NCBI GenBank assembly: GCA_021018995.1
Contig: CM037592.1
Location: 79,673,301-79,737,300, forward strand
Direction of reading: 5' to 3'
Length of the DNA stretch: 64,000 nucleotides
Source: Chloranthus sessilifolius
Lineage: Eukaryota; Streptophyta; Magnoliopsida; Chloranthales; Chloranthaceae
Positions within the stretch are counted from its first letter, which is position 1. Each line of letters opens with the position of its first letter. The notes beneath the pieces are model-generated. The model saw only the letters and a list, made by a program, of their open reading frames with translations, was not told the DNA's origin and did not search any database. The position numbers were made by a program, and so were the translations under genes. Positions 11,845-22,203 of this stretch are shown one piece after another.

Positions 11845-12113
11845 TTAACTCTCTCTTCAACAACCAACAAAAGAACTTTTAGGGTTATTAAACCCTTATA
11901 TTTTCTCTCCTGCTTGTGTGTTAAACACATACACCAGAGATAGGTGTATGTATCTCTAAACTAATAACATTCACTACGCTTAAGTCATATCTGTATCGCA
12001 TCAGTTCATCACTTCATGAGTTCATTGTTTGACCATCACCTGGTCAACACTACGACCAATCAGGCATGGATCCCGAGGTCAAAGTTAAACGCTCAATTTT
12101 TCGAGATATTACA

Positions 12114-12135
12114 TTCTCCCCACCTTGAGAATTTT
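12114..12135 (-). promoter_or_regulatory. Polypurine tract of the Tekay element
   Basis: On the minus strand the bases next to the 3' LTR read CAAGGTGGGGAGAA directly before TGTAATATC. This is the plus-strand primer site for reverse transcription. Confidence 0.85.
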
Positions 12136-12410
12136 CATCCTCGAAAATAACCCAAGGGCGTTCAGGTGTGGTACCCCGCACACAGCGGTGTCACGTAGTC
12201 ACTCACGAAAGTGAATTACACATCACACAGTGCGAGAAACAAAATAATGCGAGTACATGCTAAAGAAACTGATCTATATTTCATTAAATTTGCAAAATTT
12301 ATAAGTATCTTTAACTGTTGTCGATAAGTACAATTGAAAATTTAAATACACAGTACAAAATATCCAAAACATCCAAAAAGTGATGACAAAATGAAACCAT
12401 CGTCAGGCGG

Positions 12411-13934
12411 TCACGTCGTCCCCTCTCCTGGCTGATCTGATGCAGGGGCGAGCTGCTCTGACGGAACTGGCTGCTCAAGTGGTGGCTGGGTCGTCTCCGT
12501 AGGCTGCTCGGGCTGCTGGGGCACCGAGCCGGATGCATCGGCGGTAGATGTACCCGCATGGAAACCGGAACCGGTGTGAAAAGCTGTCCGACCCACAGTC
12601 CACTCTGCCTCCTGTGCGAGGCGCTACTGGTAATCCAACGGATAGATGTACCAGAGTATGTGGAACATCAAGAAGTCCATCCGTCGGTTCATCCTCACGT
12701 TGTTGGCCTCCATCCGGTCCAACACGTCCTCTATCGTGGGCGCCGAGTGAGCCGCTCGCCGGCGATATGAAGAAGTCGGTGTGGCTATCGCAGACTGCGC
12801 TAGCGGCGTAGGCGAGGCGGTGCCATGCGAGGGTGCCCCCTCAGCTAGTGGCTCTACTGGGTGTGCATCCCCCACAGGTGGGTCCTGATGTGGTGGTGGG
12901 GGTGGTGGTGGTGCTACTGCTGCTGGGCCCAAAGCCGGTAGGGTCCGCTTGAGCAAATTATAGCTACAGCTCCATGAAGCAATGGAGAATTGCTTCACGC
13001 CATCCGTAGCCCTCTCCTCGTGGGGCGAGATGGCGTACTCAGGAGCGTCTGAGTAACACTCCAACATGCTCGAAATGAGGCGAGCATACGACATCTTTTC
13101 TTTGGGCCTCAAGTTGCCCTTCATCAACTTCCCCTTTATGTAGACCATCCCCTCTAGGATGATCATCGTAGCGTCAAACCAACGGCCACAGAAGGCCGCG
13201 TAGAGTGCCTGCTGCACTTTTTCCACCCGCTCGGTGTCGTGACGCATCCGGTAGAGGTTACACTTGATTATGAAATCAAGCATCCACATGTAATGTGGGA
13301 GATCGACCCTCCAAATGGACGATCCTGACCCCTTTTTCCCTTTGGTCATACAGGTCATAATTTCTTCAAATTTCACTTCTTCCGCAAAGGGTGGGAAGAG
13401 GGTGGTCTCGGGCACGAAGTCTAGGTAGCATTCGAGGACCTCGTGAATGTGGCGACGAGTGAAGGTGTAGTCACGACCCTCTATCTTGGTCATGACTATG
13501 TCGTCGGTAGGCCCCCCCGTCAGCCCTTGGTAAAATAGTCGGACCAATCTAGGGTAGTAGGACCCGCGGATTGGTTTCAAAAGGTTGCCGAGACCGGCCT
13601 TTATGAGATAATTTCTAGCCCATTGGGTCTCGCCCGCCACATCAGGATTTGTAAATAGTTCCACATCGATAATGTACTCGGTCTCGAAAGTCTTTGCCAC
13701 CCACCATTCGTTTGGTTGGATTACGTTGATGGGCGGTGGTGGCATTTGTGAAGACTCGCGCGAAGACGCGCTCGTCGAACCGGATGTGGTATCCGATGCC
13801 GGTGGTGATGGAGTCCTCACAGGTGATGGGGTAGGTGGTGGCGGTGCAGCGTTCTGACGCCGGACCGGAAGCTTAGACGTTGCCTTCTTCGAAGACAAAC
13901 GAATTTTAGGTAGCATTTTTGGAAATAGATTCAC
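12411..13934 (-). pseudogene. Extra ORF of Tekay element, plant-transposon-protein type, one stop
   Basis: A 436-residue frame starts at 13934 and stops at TAG 12624-12626. The same frame reads on without a break to TGA at 12411, so the original product was about 507 residues with a single nonsense change. N-terminus: basic and Ser/Thr/Pro-rich (residues 1-75). Residues ~80-330: a helical domain with WARNYLIKAGL, YYPRLVRLFYQGL and IHEVLECYLDF, resembling the 'putative plant transposon protein' domain of extra ORFs in plant retrotransposons. C-terminus: Pro- and Ala-rich with a nine-proline run and a short coiled-coil-like DRMEANNVRMNRRMDF. It is sense-oriented, after integrase and before the 3' LTR. 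Function unknown. GC content is clearly higher than the surroundings. Confidence 0.75.
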
Positions 13935-14999
13935 AAAAACTAGGGTTTATATGGTTTGAAATGGAAAAGAACGAAAACTAGGGTTTTACCTTAGGTTTTT
14001 GATCCGAATGTAAATGATTTCGATCCAAACTCCCCAAAACCCTAGCTGGTACGCTTGCTCGAGAAGGGAGATGAAGTGGCACGCAAGAATAGAAAACCCC
14101 AAATTTTCAAATGGGGAGAAATCCCCCTCGATTTATATATATAGGCCCCGGTTCGATTAATCGATTTCCAAAGTCGATTAATCGAGTTTCAAATCTAGGT
14201 TCAGCTACGCGAAATCGATTAATCGATTTCCAAAGTCAATTAATCGAAACTCAAAATTGATTAATCGAAATCATTTCGATTAATCGAAATCGTGGCCGTT
14301 TAAATTTTTAACTTTTCGAGCTCATTGGTGTGAGCCAGTCGATTAATCAAAATTCACTTCAATTAATTGAAATCCCCAAAATCGATTAATCGAATTTCAC
14401 TTCAATTAATCAAAATCGTAAAGTTCTTCAAATTTTTCCCAAATTTCTCAAGTGACGCGATTAGTCAAACCTTCAGTTCGATTAATTGAAATCCCAAATC
14501 GATTAATCGAATTTTCCTTCGATTAATCGAAATCGTATAAAATTCTTTAAATTTTTCTAAAATTCTTAAGTTACTCAATTAATCGAATTTTCAGATCGAT
14601 TAATCGAATTCCCAAATCGATTAATCGAAACCTAAATCGATTAATCGAAATTTCACTTCTTTCATTTCCTTAATCCTTATTAAATTTCTACTCACTGGCG
14701 CATGCCGGTCGACTAATCGAGCAAAATCGATTAATCGGTTTTGATCAGATTCTTCATATTTAAAATTTCTTTTTCTGTCTCCTTTGGTTCCTTGATAAAA
14801 CATGACCAGTTGGTCATTGGTTCTACAAAATACATCATCACGACCATGTTATGGCTACATTGAATTCTAAGTACGCATTCGATTTTGTATTTAGGAACAT
14901 TATGCGTATTAAAAAAAATTTCTATTACATACGTTGATCAAGAGATCGACATTGGATTACAACATATGGTTTAAATCCACAAATATGCTTGCGGTGACA
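13935..14999 (-). other. Internal spacer between integrase and extra ORF
   Basis: No coding signal. Contains a possible leader of the extra ORF (TATATATATAGG near 14135-14145 could act as a TATA region on the minus strand) and the palindrome array at 14150-14740. Confidence 0.5.
14150..14740. repeat. TCGATTAATCGA palindrome array, internal
   Basis: More than 20 perfect or near-perfect copies of the 12-base palindrome lie just upstream (in element orientation) of the extra ORF, as in both LTRs. Spacers vary in length and sequence. Confidence 0.93.
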
Positions 15000-15605
15000 C
15001 AATTTTGACTCTCAAGCTGTCGCAAACAAGCTCGGATACTGTTCTTTCACGTCGGCCTCTCGTTCCCATGTAGCTTCCTCGGCCAGATGATGCTTCCATC
15101 AAGCAAGTACTAATGGAATCACTTTTGTTCACAACACTTGTTCCTTTCGATCCAAAATCTCCACCGGCTCTTTGATCATAGTCATATCCTCATGCATCTC
15201 AAATGATTGGCCGCTCAACACGTGATCAGGGTCATTAAGGTACTTCCTGAGCATAGATACGTGGAACACATTGTGTAACTGATCAAATAATGGTGGCAAT
15301 CCAATGCGGTAAGCAACTTCCCCTACTCGACCCAAAACTTCAAACGGTCCAAGATAGCGGGGACTTAGCTTCCCTCTCTTTCCAAACCTCATCACGTCCT
15401 TCATAGGCGATACTTTTATGAATACGTGTTCGCCCACCTTAAAGTTTACACTAGTCCGCTTGATATTAGCGTAGCTTTTCTGTCTGCTCTGAGCGGCTTT
15501 GAGTTTGGCCCTTATCATACAAACATAGGTGGCATTATCTTCAAGTATTTTGGGTCCCAAAATAAATATCTCCTTGATTTCTTCCCAATTGATGGGCAAT
15601 CTACA
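15000..15605 (-). pseudogene. Tekay integrase C-terminus with chromodomain-like tail
   Basis: The frame at 15129-15599 carries the integrase C-terminal region: LKAAQSRQKSYANIKR, VGEHVFIKVSPMKDVMRFG, LSPRYLGPFEVL and VFHVSMLRKYL. After a stop at about 15126 the same frame continues to about 15010 with AEEATWERE, the shortened chromodomain tail of Tekay elements thought to steer insertion. The N-terminal zinc-binding and catalytic DDE domains are absent, because the sequence joins directly to reverse transcriptase at about 15605. The integrase would be inactive. Confidence 0.85.
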
Positions 15606-16692
15606 TCGTAGATGTCGTCAACAAACACTACGACACAAGAGTCTTGATGTGGTTTAAACACCCTATTCATCAGATTCATGAATGACGCCGGGGCATTTGT
15701 CAACCCAAACGGCATCACTAGGAACTCATAGTGTCCGTATCGAGTCCTGAATGCAGTCTTCTGAATATCCTCTGCCTTGACTCTCAACTGATGGTACCCA
15801 GATCTCAGATCGATCTTAGAAAAATACTTCGCTCCTTGCAGTTGGTCAAACAAGTCATATATCCTAGGCAAAGGGTATCGATTCTTAATGGTAAGTTTGT
15901 TCAATTGTCGATAGTCAATGCACAGACGCATTGACCCATCTTTCTTCTTTATAAATAAGATCGGTGCTCCCCATGGAGACACGCTCGGTCTAACAAATCC
16001 CTTGTCCATTAACTCTTGCAACTGCTCCTTCAATTCCTTCAACTCAGCAAGAGCCATTCTATATGGTGCTTTAGAAATAGGCTCCGTTCCTGGTGCTAAG
16101 TCGATGGCGAATTCTACTTCTCTCTTTGGAGGTAATCCGGGTAACTCCTCCGAAAATACATCGGCGAAGTCTCGCACCACGGCTATTTCGGATACAACAT
16201 TCTTCTCCTCCTTATCTTCCTTCAAGAACGCTAAATATCCACTGCACCCCTTTCTGATCAATCGCTCGGCCCTGACTGCCGAGATAAGTGGCATGTGTGT
16301 CGACCTCTCTCCTCTAAATCTAAATGATCTCCTCATATTGGGTCTGAAGATGACGACCTTATTCTTACAATTTACCGTCGCACAGTGGGCCGATAACCAA
16401 TCCATGCCAAGGATCACGTCGAATCCTTGCATGTTTAACAGAATTAGGTTTGCCGATAGCTCAAAGACGTCTCCATCTATGACCCTCACGATCACAGAGT
16501 TGCAACCCTTTTCGGTATCAACCAATTTCCTAGTAGGGACAGCCACGAATAAAACGAAGTCTAACTCCTCTGGGTTAACTTTCATCCTCTTGATGAAGCG
16601 AGGGGTAACAAAGGAGTGGGTAGACCCCGGGTCTATCAACACTCGAGCTTCATATGTCACATCGCTTCCCTTCTTATATATTTGTAACGTAC
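15606..16692 (-). pseudogene. Tekay protease and truncated reverse transcriptase
   Basis: Second exon of the gag-pol frame. Protease: [11 protein letters not shown] at about 16610-16645 contains the catalytic Asp. Reverse transcriptase: from [13 protein letters not shown] (about 16090) through [20 protein letters not shown] to the catalytic VVFVDDI at about 15620. Immediately after the two catalytic Asp residues the sequence switches to integrase C-terminus, out of frame. The thumb, RNase H and integrase core are missing, a loss of about 2 kb against intact relatives. Protease and the reverse-transcriptase fingers and palm are otherwise uninterrupted. Confidence 0.88.
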
Positions 16693-16846
16693 CTAATCAT
16701 ACATACACATATATATATAGTGTTTTTCATCATACTATAATTTATCACATGCAAGTTTTTTTTTTCTTATATTTTCTAAATATTGATGCGCCTTCTCTAT
16801 CTAAAAATTTAAAGAATTGAAATTCTTTATTTAAAAGAAAGCTCAC
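16693..16846 (-). other. Predicted 154-nt spliceosomal intron between gag and protease
   Basis: Donor CAAG|GTGAGC at 16846 and acceptor TGATTAG|GTACG at 16693 on the minus strand. Unspliced, gag ends after IQGELSFK with a stop. Spliced, the frame continues [10 protein letters not shown] into the protease, matching the Q-G-T-L pattern expected at this place in Tekay polyproteins, with phase 1 preserved. The intron is AT-rich with a T-run near the donor half. Strong by frame logic; not experimentally shown. Confidence 0.75.
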
Positions 16847-17706
16847 CTTGAATTATGTCGTTTGTATTCTGAGCCTCTTGAGTTGTGACTGCGTAGGCTC
16901 TCCCTTGGACGATCGGCTTCCTTGCTTGTATCGGTCATGGAATAGGAGCTGAAGCCATCTTCCCTTTGTTCACCTTGGGACAATCTTTAATCAGGTGGCC
17001 CACCCTGCCACATCGAAAATAACCCCAAGTTCCTTGCCTACAGTCAGCTGTACGATGAGACTTGCCACACTTGGCACAAATCTCACGAGGTCTGGAAGAA
17101 GCTGCTCGCGAGAACCCCTGAGTAACTGTAGCTCCGGTAGTAATAGCAGGGCTCTCATAGCGTATTGGTCTCCTCGACGCGAGCAATGGAAATCTCTGCT
17201 GGCTGCTCTGCTGCGCCGGTCTCCCATAACCTCCTTGGAACGGTGGTTTCTGATTGTTTGGTATGAACCTCGGCTTTTTGTTCATCGATTCATAATTCCC
17301 GGTTCTGCTCTGGTCCGTATTCCACCTTCTTTGTTGCTCCCTCTGGCGGTACTTGTTATTTTTTCTTCCTCTACCACCAAGGCCTTGCTCATGACCTCTC
17401 CATAGGTCCTCAACTGGAATGGTGTTACTCCTCCCCTCACGTCCAGCTTTAATCCCTGCTGAAATCTCTTTGCTTTCATCATCTCTGTGATGACGTAGTT
17501 GGGTGCAAAGCGAGCGAGTCGCATGAACTCCACTCCGTATTCTCTCACAGTCATCTTCCCTTGTACTAACTGCAAAAATTGAACTTCCATCTGGTTCCTC
17601 ACCACTTCCGAGAAGTACTGTTTGTTAAATTCCTCGACGAACTCGTCCCATGTCCAGGGCATATCTGGGGTCTCCTGAGCCCTAGTCTGTGAAACGGACT
17701 TCCACC
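16793..17706 (-). repeat. 0.91-kb tandem duplication, copy next to protease
   Basis: Covers the gag C-terminal half and the first ~55 bases of the intron. Pairs with 17707-18617. The copies are clearly homologous along their length but have diverged by many substitutions. Confidence 0.88.
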
Positions 17707-19143
17707 TTCTCTATCTAAAATTTCCATGAAAGTTGAATTCCTTTATTTAAAAGAGATCTCACCTTGGATGACGTCATGCACATTTTCGGCTTCCTGAGCA
17801 GTGACTGCATAGGCTCTTCCATGAACAACCGGCTTCCGTGCTTGAATGGGTCGTGGCGCTGCAACTGAAGCCGTCTTCCCTTTATCAACCTCGGGGCAAT
17901 CCTTGATCAAGTGGCCCACCTTGCCACATCGGAAATAATCCCTGGTCCCTGCTCTGCAATCCACTATCCTATGAGGCTTGCCACACTTGGCACAAGTCTC
18001 TCGAGGCGCAGAAGAAACTGTATGAGAACCCTGTGTGACGGTAGCGCCAGTAGACATGACAGGGCTCTCATAGCGTAAAGGTCTCCCCGACGCAAGTAAT
18101 GGAAATCTCTGTTGGTTGCGCTATTACGCCGGTCTTCTGAAACCCCCTTGGAACCGTGGTCTCTGATTTTGGGCCACGAACCTCGGCTTTTTATTCACCG
18201 GTTCGTAGTTCCCCGCTCTTCCTTGATCATTGCCTCCTCTTTGTTGCTCTCTCTGTCTATATCTGTTGTTATTTTCCTCTTCCACAACTAGTGCCTTGCT
18301 CATGACCTCTTCATAGGTCCTCAACTGAAATGGAGCTACTCCTCCCCTAACCTCAGGCTTCAAGCCTTGCTGAAACCTCTTTGACTTCATCACGTCGGTG
18401 GCGATGTAATCAGGAGCAAAACGGGCGAGTCATAGAAACTCCACTCTATACTCTCTCACATTCATCCTCCCTTGCACTAACTGTAGAAACTGAATCTCCA
18501 TTTGGTTTGTCACCACCTCTGGAAAATACTATTTGTTGAGCTCCTCAACAAACTCCTCCCAAGTTCACGGCAACTCTGGGGTCTCCTGGGCCCTATTCCA
18601 TATTACAGACTTCCACCAAGGCCCAGCCTCCCCATCAAGCATGTAGGCTACCCATCTAACACTCTCATCCTCCGTGCATGTCAGCACGCTGAACACCTTC
18701 TCTATCTCCATTAACCAATTCTCTACTGCCATTGTGTCTGCCTGCCCAAAAAATGTAGGAGGTCTCATCCTCCTAAACTCAGTAAAAGATGAAGGCACAG
18801 GCAATGTAGGTCCTACAGGTGGTGTAGGTGGCTGTTGCTCTCTTGCTGCATGAGCTGCAAAGGATGCGGCTTGTTGTGCCATGGCAGCTGCCATAGTCTC
18901 CATGGTGTGCATCATCCTTTGGCGCTCCTCTCTATCTTCCTGTCTTTCTCTCACTCTCTCCTGTTCTCTTAGATCTTGATCCTGACGATCTCGATCCTCT
19001 TCCTCTTGTTGTCTACTACTGCTGCCCCCTGGGGCCTCACTCCCCCCTAAGGGTACTCGATTGGTAGGAGAGATGTAATCATCTCCACTACATAAACTTC
19101 TCTGTTGGCCTCCTCTCGGTCGGCCTCTTTCCCTAGATGACAT
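16847..19143 (-). pseudogene. Tekay gag with internal duplication and stops
   Basis: The start is at 19143 (MSSRERGRPRGG). Residues ~40-75 are a charged Arg/Glu/Gln coil. The capsid core follows: FTEFRRMRPPTFFGQAD, ENWLMEIEKVF and GEAGPWWKSV. After ELP comes a stop at 18564. A first copy of the C-terminal half (17743-18560) carries CAKCGKPHRIVDC and YFRCGKVGHLIKDCP zinc knuckles, with further stops. A second copy (16847-17700) carries CAKCGKSHRTADC and YFRCGRVGHLIKDCP; its capsid segment is free of stops at the places where the first copy is broken, but it has a frameshift near 17350. Gag would form the particle. Not functional as a single product. Confidence 0.85.
17707..18617 (-). repeat. 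0.91-kb tandem duplication, copy next to gag start
   Basis: The junction at 17706/17707 joins intron sequence (GATAGAGAAGG on the minus strand) to gag sequence (TGGAAGTCC), sharing only GG. Its own intron donor (CCAAG|GTGAG, donor base 17762) is conserved, so splicing from there to the acceptor at 16693 would skip the other copy. Confidence 0.85.
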
Positions 19144-19230
19144 TGACGGCTGTATTTGAAACTAAAGTTTCGTTAGCAAAAGTCCCTATATTCTGACAAA
19201 AGAATGATTGTCAGAATTGCTAAAAGAAAT

Positions 19231-19243
19231 GGCTCTGATACCA
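19231..19243 (-). promoter_or_regulatory. Primer-binding site, initiator tRNA-Met (Tekay)
   Basis: TGGTATCAGAGCC on the minus strand, two bases from the LTR end at 19246. It matches the complement of the 3' end of plant initiator tRNA-Met. Confidence 0.95.
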
Positions 19244-20734
19244 ACTGTGAAAACCCAGATTTTGGCACCTCGAAACCCATGCCATCGACACGATCATCTT
19301 GACCGTGCCCCTTAGCTATGCACGGAACTTTGGTATATCAAGAAACAATAATGAACTGAAATGACAACAATAAATGCGGAAATAATACCATCATCACATC
19401 TCAAAAGACAGTTCTACCTTCATGCCCATGCATGAATGTAGAACTGATTCGAACCATCGATGATAGCTAATCATCACTAATGGTTCGCCCAAAAGAATAT
19501 CTCAATACTTAATTACATGATTTAAACGAAAATCAAGACTTGACATACCAAGCCGTACTAATAATCTCTCAAAACAAAACCCTCAAAATGCACAGCAGAG
19601 TCCTCTAGAAGAAGTCCTCTGGAGGCGGCTCTAACTCGTCACCAGGTGCTGGGTCTGACTCACCAGGGTCAACGTCCCCCGAAGTGTCAATAGCTGCTAA
19701 TAATGGACCTGCGACGTATAGTCTAAAGGGGTGAGCTACATCCTAGCTCAATAGGGAACAAAACACAGTGAACATATAATTTAAAACTCACATATATTCC
19801 ATGATATGCTTATGCATGCTGTGTCTATGCAGTTACTGAGAAAACAGTTGAAAAAGAATCAAATTGTTACAGGTAGTTTACACATGTCTTTTAATTAATC
19901 ATGAATGACACTGAATAGGCCTAAAGAAAAACTTAACCTCTCAACTTAAGTAATCCCCGAGCAATATAGCATCGAGCCCCGATGAGATACCCTTCATCGT
20001 CATCTATATAGACAGTTTTAAATGTATTCCCTGGGAATACAATTAGTACCCAAGCCCCTTTCCCCTGGAGATCGGTGGCGGGGTTTCAACTTATCTCAAT
20101 TCAACACCCCTAGGGTGTGCTTACTGTGTACGGATAAGCCTCCACACTGGCTTACGGTTTCACCACCGTATCGGTCACGGATATCCTGCCGCGTCAGTCG
20201 TGGGTATCCTGCTACGTCGATGGGGTATCCTATCAAACCTCAAATAATAAAAATATCAGGTACTTTACATATAGTTATTCACCGTGTAAGTGTGGTATCT
20301 TATATCTGTTAGGCCTTATCAGACATTATTCAATCTTGGATACATCCCTGGGATGCATCCATTTACTTGCATCACACCTGATGCTCTTATCACTTTACTT
20401 CCTCATCCCCTGGGGATGGCTCATTATCATTTCTCCTATAGATGTCACACACACACCCTTTTCACAAACTCTTAAGCAATAAAACAGTTTTTAAATTTGA
20501 GTTCTATATCACTACATACATGCTCTTGCAAAATAAAGTACATGTTCAAGGTGTTCCCTACCTCAAGTCTCTGATAAGTCACGCATCAAGGTCCCACGTG
20601 GCTCCTTGTGCCCAAGTTCACACGTACCACCTATGGTACAACATAATACATGCAATACATCAATAAAGATGTAACAAGGAAGGTCTACGACCCTCCAAGA
20701 ATCTCTAAGTCAAACTCAAAAGTCAATAAAAATT

Positions 20735-21215
20735 GGCACAGTCGATTAATCGAACTCCAAGGTCGATTAATCGAATCTGGTTCGATCAATCGACTCCCAA
20801 AATCGATTAATCAAAATTCAAAGTCGATTAATAGATTTCCAAAATCGATTAATCGAGATTCCCATTCGATTAATCGAATCCCCATTCGATTAATCGAAAT
20901 TCTCTACTCCATCCATTCGATTCTCAATTCGAGTAATCGAATTCCCAAAATCGATTAATCGATCCCAAATCGATTAATCGAAATTCAAAATCGATTAATC
21001 GAAATCCCACTTCGATTAGTCGATTTCCCCAGGTCTTTTTCCTCCATCCACTGGAGTCCACTGGAGGTTCTCAGTCGATTAATCGACACCAAAATCGATT
21101 AATCAAAAATCAAAGTCGATTAATCGAAACTCAATTCGATTAATCGAATTCGGGTTCTTTGACTTGTCAACTTCTTGGCGAAAATCGATTAATCGAATAT
21201 CAATTTCGATTAATC
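20735..21215. repeat. TCGATTAATCGA palindrome array in 5' LTR
   Basis: Around 20 perfect or near copies of the 12-base palindrome with variable spacers, at the same LTR position as 11065-11545. Copy number and spacers differ in detail between the LTRs. Confidence 0.95.
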
Positions 21216-21518
21216 GAATTTGCCAGATTCAGCCCCCTTTTGGCTGTTCTTCCCAATCTTTTCCTACTCTTTTTTTTTCCTTCATTTTTTTCTAAGCCTT
21301 TATCCTATAATTTAACCATTCTTAACTACAATTAACTCACATAACTTATGCATTGAATTTACAAGGATTTTACCTTCAATCAATTTCAAATTGATTAGAT
21401 CTAATGGTTGGAAAGGCTAGGGTTCCAGCTTTTGGCTCTAACGGAATCCCTCGCTTCGAATCTGGCCTTAAATGCCCGAATCCCCCCTTCCAATCAGCTG
21501 TAATAACTCCTCTCTTTA

Positions 21519-21521
<3 letters not shown>

Positions 21522-21554
<33 letters not shown>
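21522..21554. repeat. (CT)n microsatellite in 5' LTR
   Basis: About 16 CT units, longer than its partner at 11816-11843. Confidence 0.95.
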
Positions 21555-21558
<4 letters not shown>

Positions 21559-21875
21559 TTACTCTCCTTCAACAACCAAAACAATTGATTTTAGGGTTAT
21601 TAAACCCTTTTATTTCCCTTTTAACTTGTGTATTGAGCACATACACCAGAAGTAGGTGTATGTGACTCCGGATTTCGTCACATTCCACACATTCACTTAA
21701 TTTCTCACATCTCATCCGTTCATCATATCCTACGTCATCTAGTGAACTCCTACATGGTCAAACCTATGACCAGTCGGGCACGGATCCCGAGGTCATTGTT
21801 TAACGCATAATTTTTCGAGATATTACACATCAATAAGTCCATATCTACCACTGCTACATGAGAGGCATATATTAC

Positions 21876-21994
21876 CTTTGGTGGTAGAATGATTCCAACT
21901 TTCTCACATCCCATGGAGTCTACGGGAGCATCTTCAGAAGACCTCATCTCCCTAATGCCTTCAAGGACTTCTTCCCAATTCGCAGGTGGGCTCA
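21876..21994 (-). pseudogene. Isolated exon of an NTH1-like endonuclease III homologue
   Basis: A 119-nt exon on the minus strand with acceptor TGCAG|TGAGC at 21995 and donor AAAG|GTAATA at 21875. It encodes [20 protein letters not shown] and [12 protein letters not shown], the conserved segment just before the catalytic core of plant NTH1, the bifunctional glycosylase/AP lyase that removes oxidised pyrimidines. No helix-hairpin-helix or iron-sulphur exon is visible on either side. The Tekay LTR begins 49 bases past the donor base. It is either a captured fragment or the remnant of a gene broken by insertion. The family match is from memory of the plant sequence and is strong. Confidence 0.75.
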
Positions 21995-22203
21995 CTGCAT
22001 TGGATGAAATGCATAGTTTAAATTGCCTCATCCACTTGATTCACCATTTCAAAATTCAAACATCAAAATTATCAAGAATAGAATTCTCCTTTTAAAACTC
22101 TCAGATTCTGCTACCCTTTAAGCGCAGAAGAAAAACAGAGAAATGCATAGGGGTGTGGCTATTTACTTATATAGCGTGTTTTTCAGCTTCAGTGTGAACT
22201 TAC

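Larger units (their letters stand above)
9533..12113 (-). repeat. 3' LTR of the Tekay element
   Basis: Runs from TGTGACAG at 9533 to ATTACA at 12113 in plus reading. Aligns along its whole length to 19246-21827, including the palindrome array, the CT tract and the 'gtacggat...ccgtaccgat' segment near 10420-10510. The inner edge is followed at once by a polypurine tract. Confidence 0.9.
9533..21827 (-). mobile_element. Tekay-clade Ty3/gypsy chromovirus, 12.3 kb, non-autonomous
   Basis: Both LTRs are present (9533-12113 and 19246-21827, 2581 and 2582 bp), in minus orientation so the right one is the 5' LTR. Each begins TGTAATATCTCGA on the minus strand and ends CACA. An initiator-Met primer site adjoins the 5' LTR (19231-19243) and a polypurine tract adjoins the 3' LTR. 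Order on the minus strand: gag, predicted intron, protease, reverse transcriptase, [deletion], integrase C-terminus with chromodomain-like tail, extra ORF. Tekay is supported by the [10 protein letters not shown] and [11 protein letters not shown] motifs and the EEATWE tail, and by LTR length. LTRs differ at a sizeable fraction of positions, so the insertion is old or chimeric. No matching target duplication: CTTAC lies left and CATCA right. Confidence 0.88.
19246..21827 (-). repeat. 5' LTR of the Tekay element
   Basis: Starts with TGTAATATCTCG at 21827 on the minus strand and ends TTTTCACA at 19246. Nearly the same length as the 3' LTR, but the two differ at many sites. It lies 49 bases beyond the donor of the NTH1-like exon, inside what would be its intron. 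Confidence 0.92.

Noticed and set aside
15918-16820. Plus-strand 300-residue ORF
   Set aside because: Antisense of Tekay protease and reverse transcriptase, whose motifs are clear on the minus strand.
20650-20958. Plus-strand ORF with repeated SINR/KSINR motifs
   Set aside because: Translation of the TCGATTAATCGA palindrome array in the LTR, not a protein.
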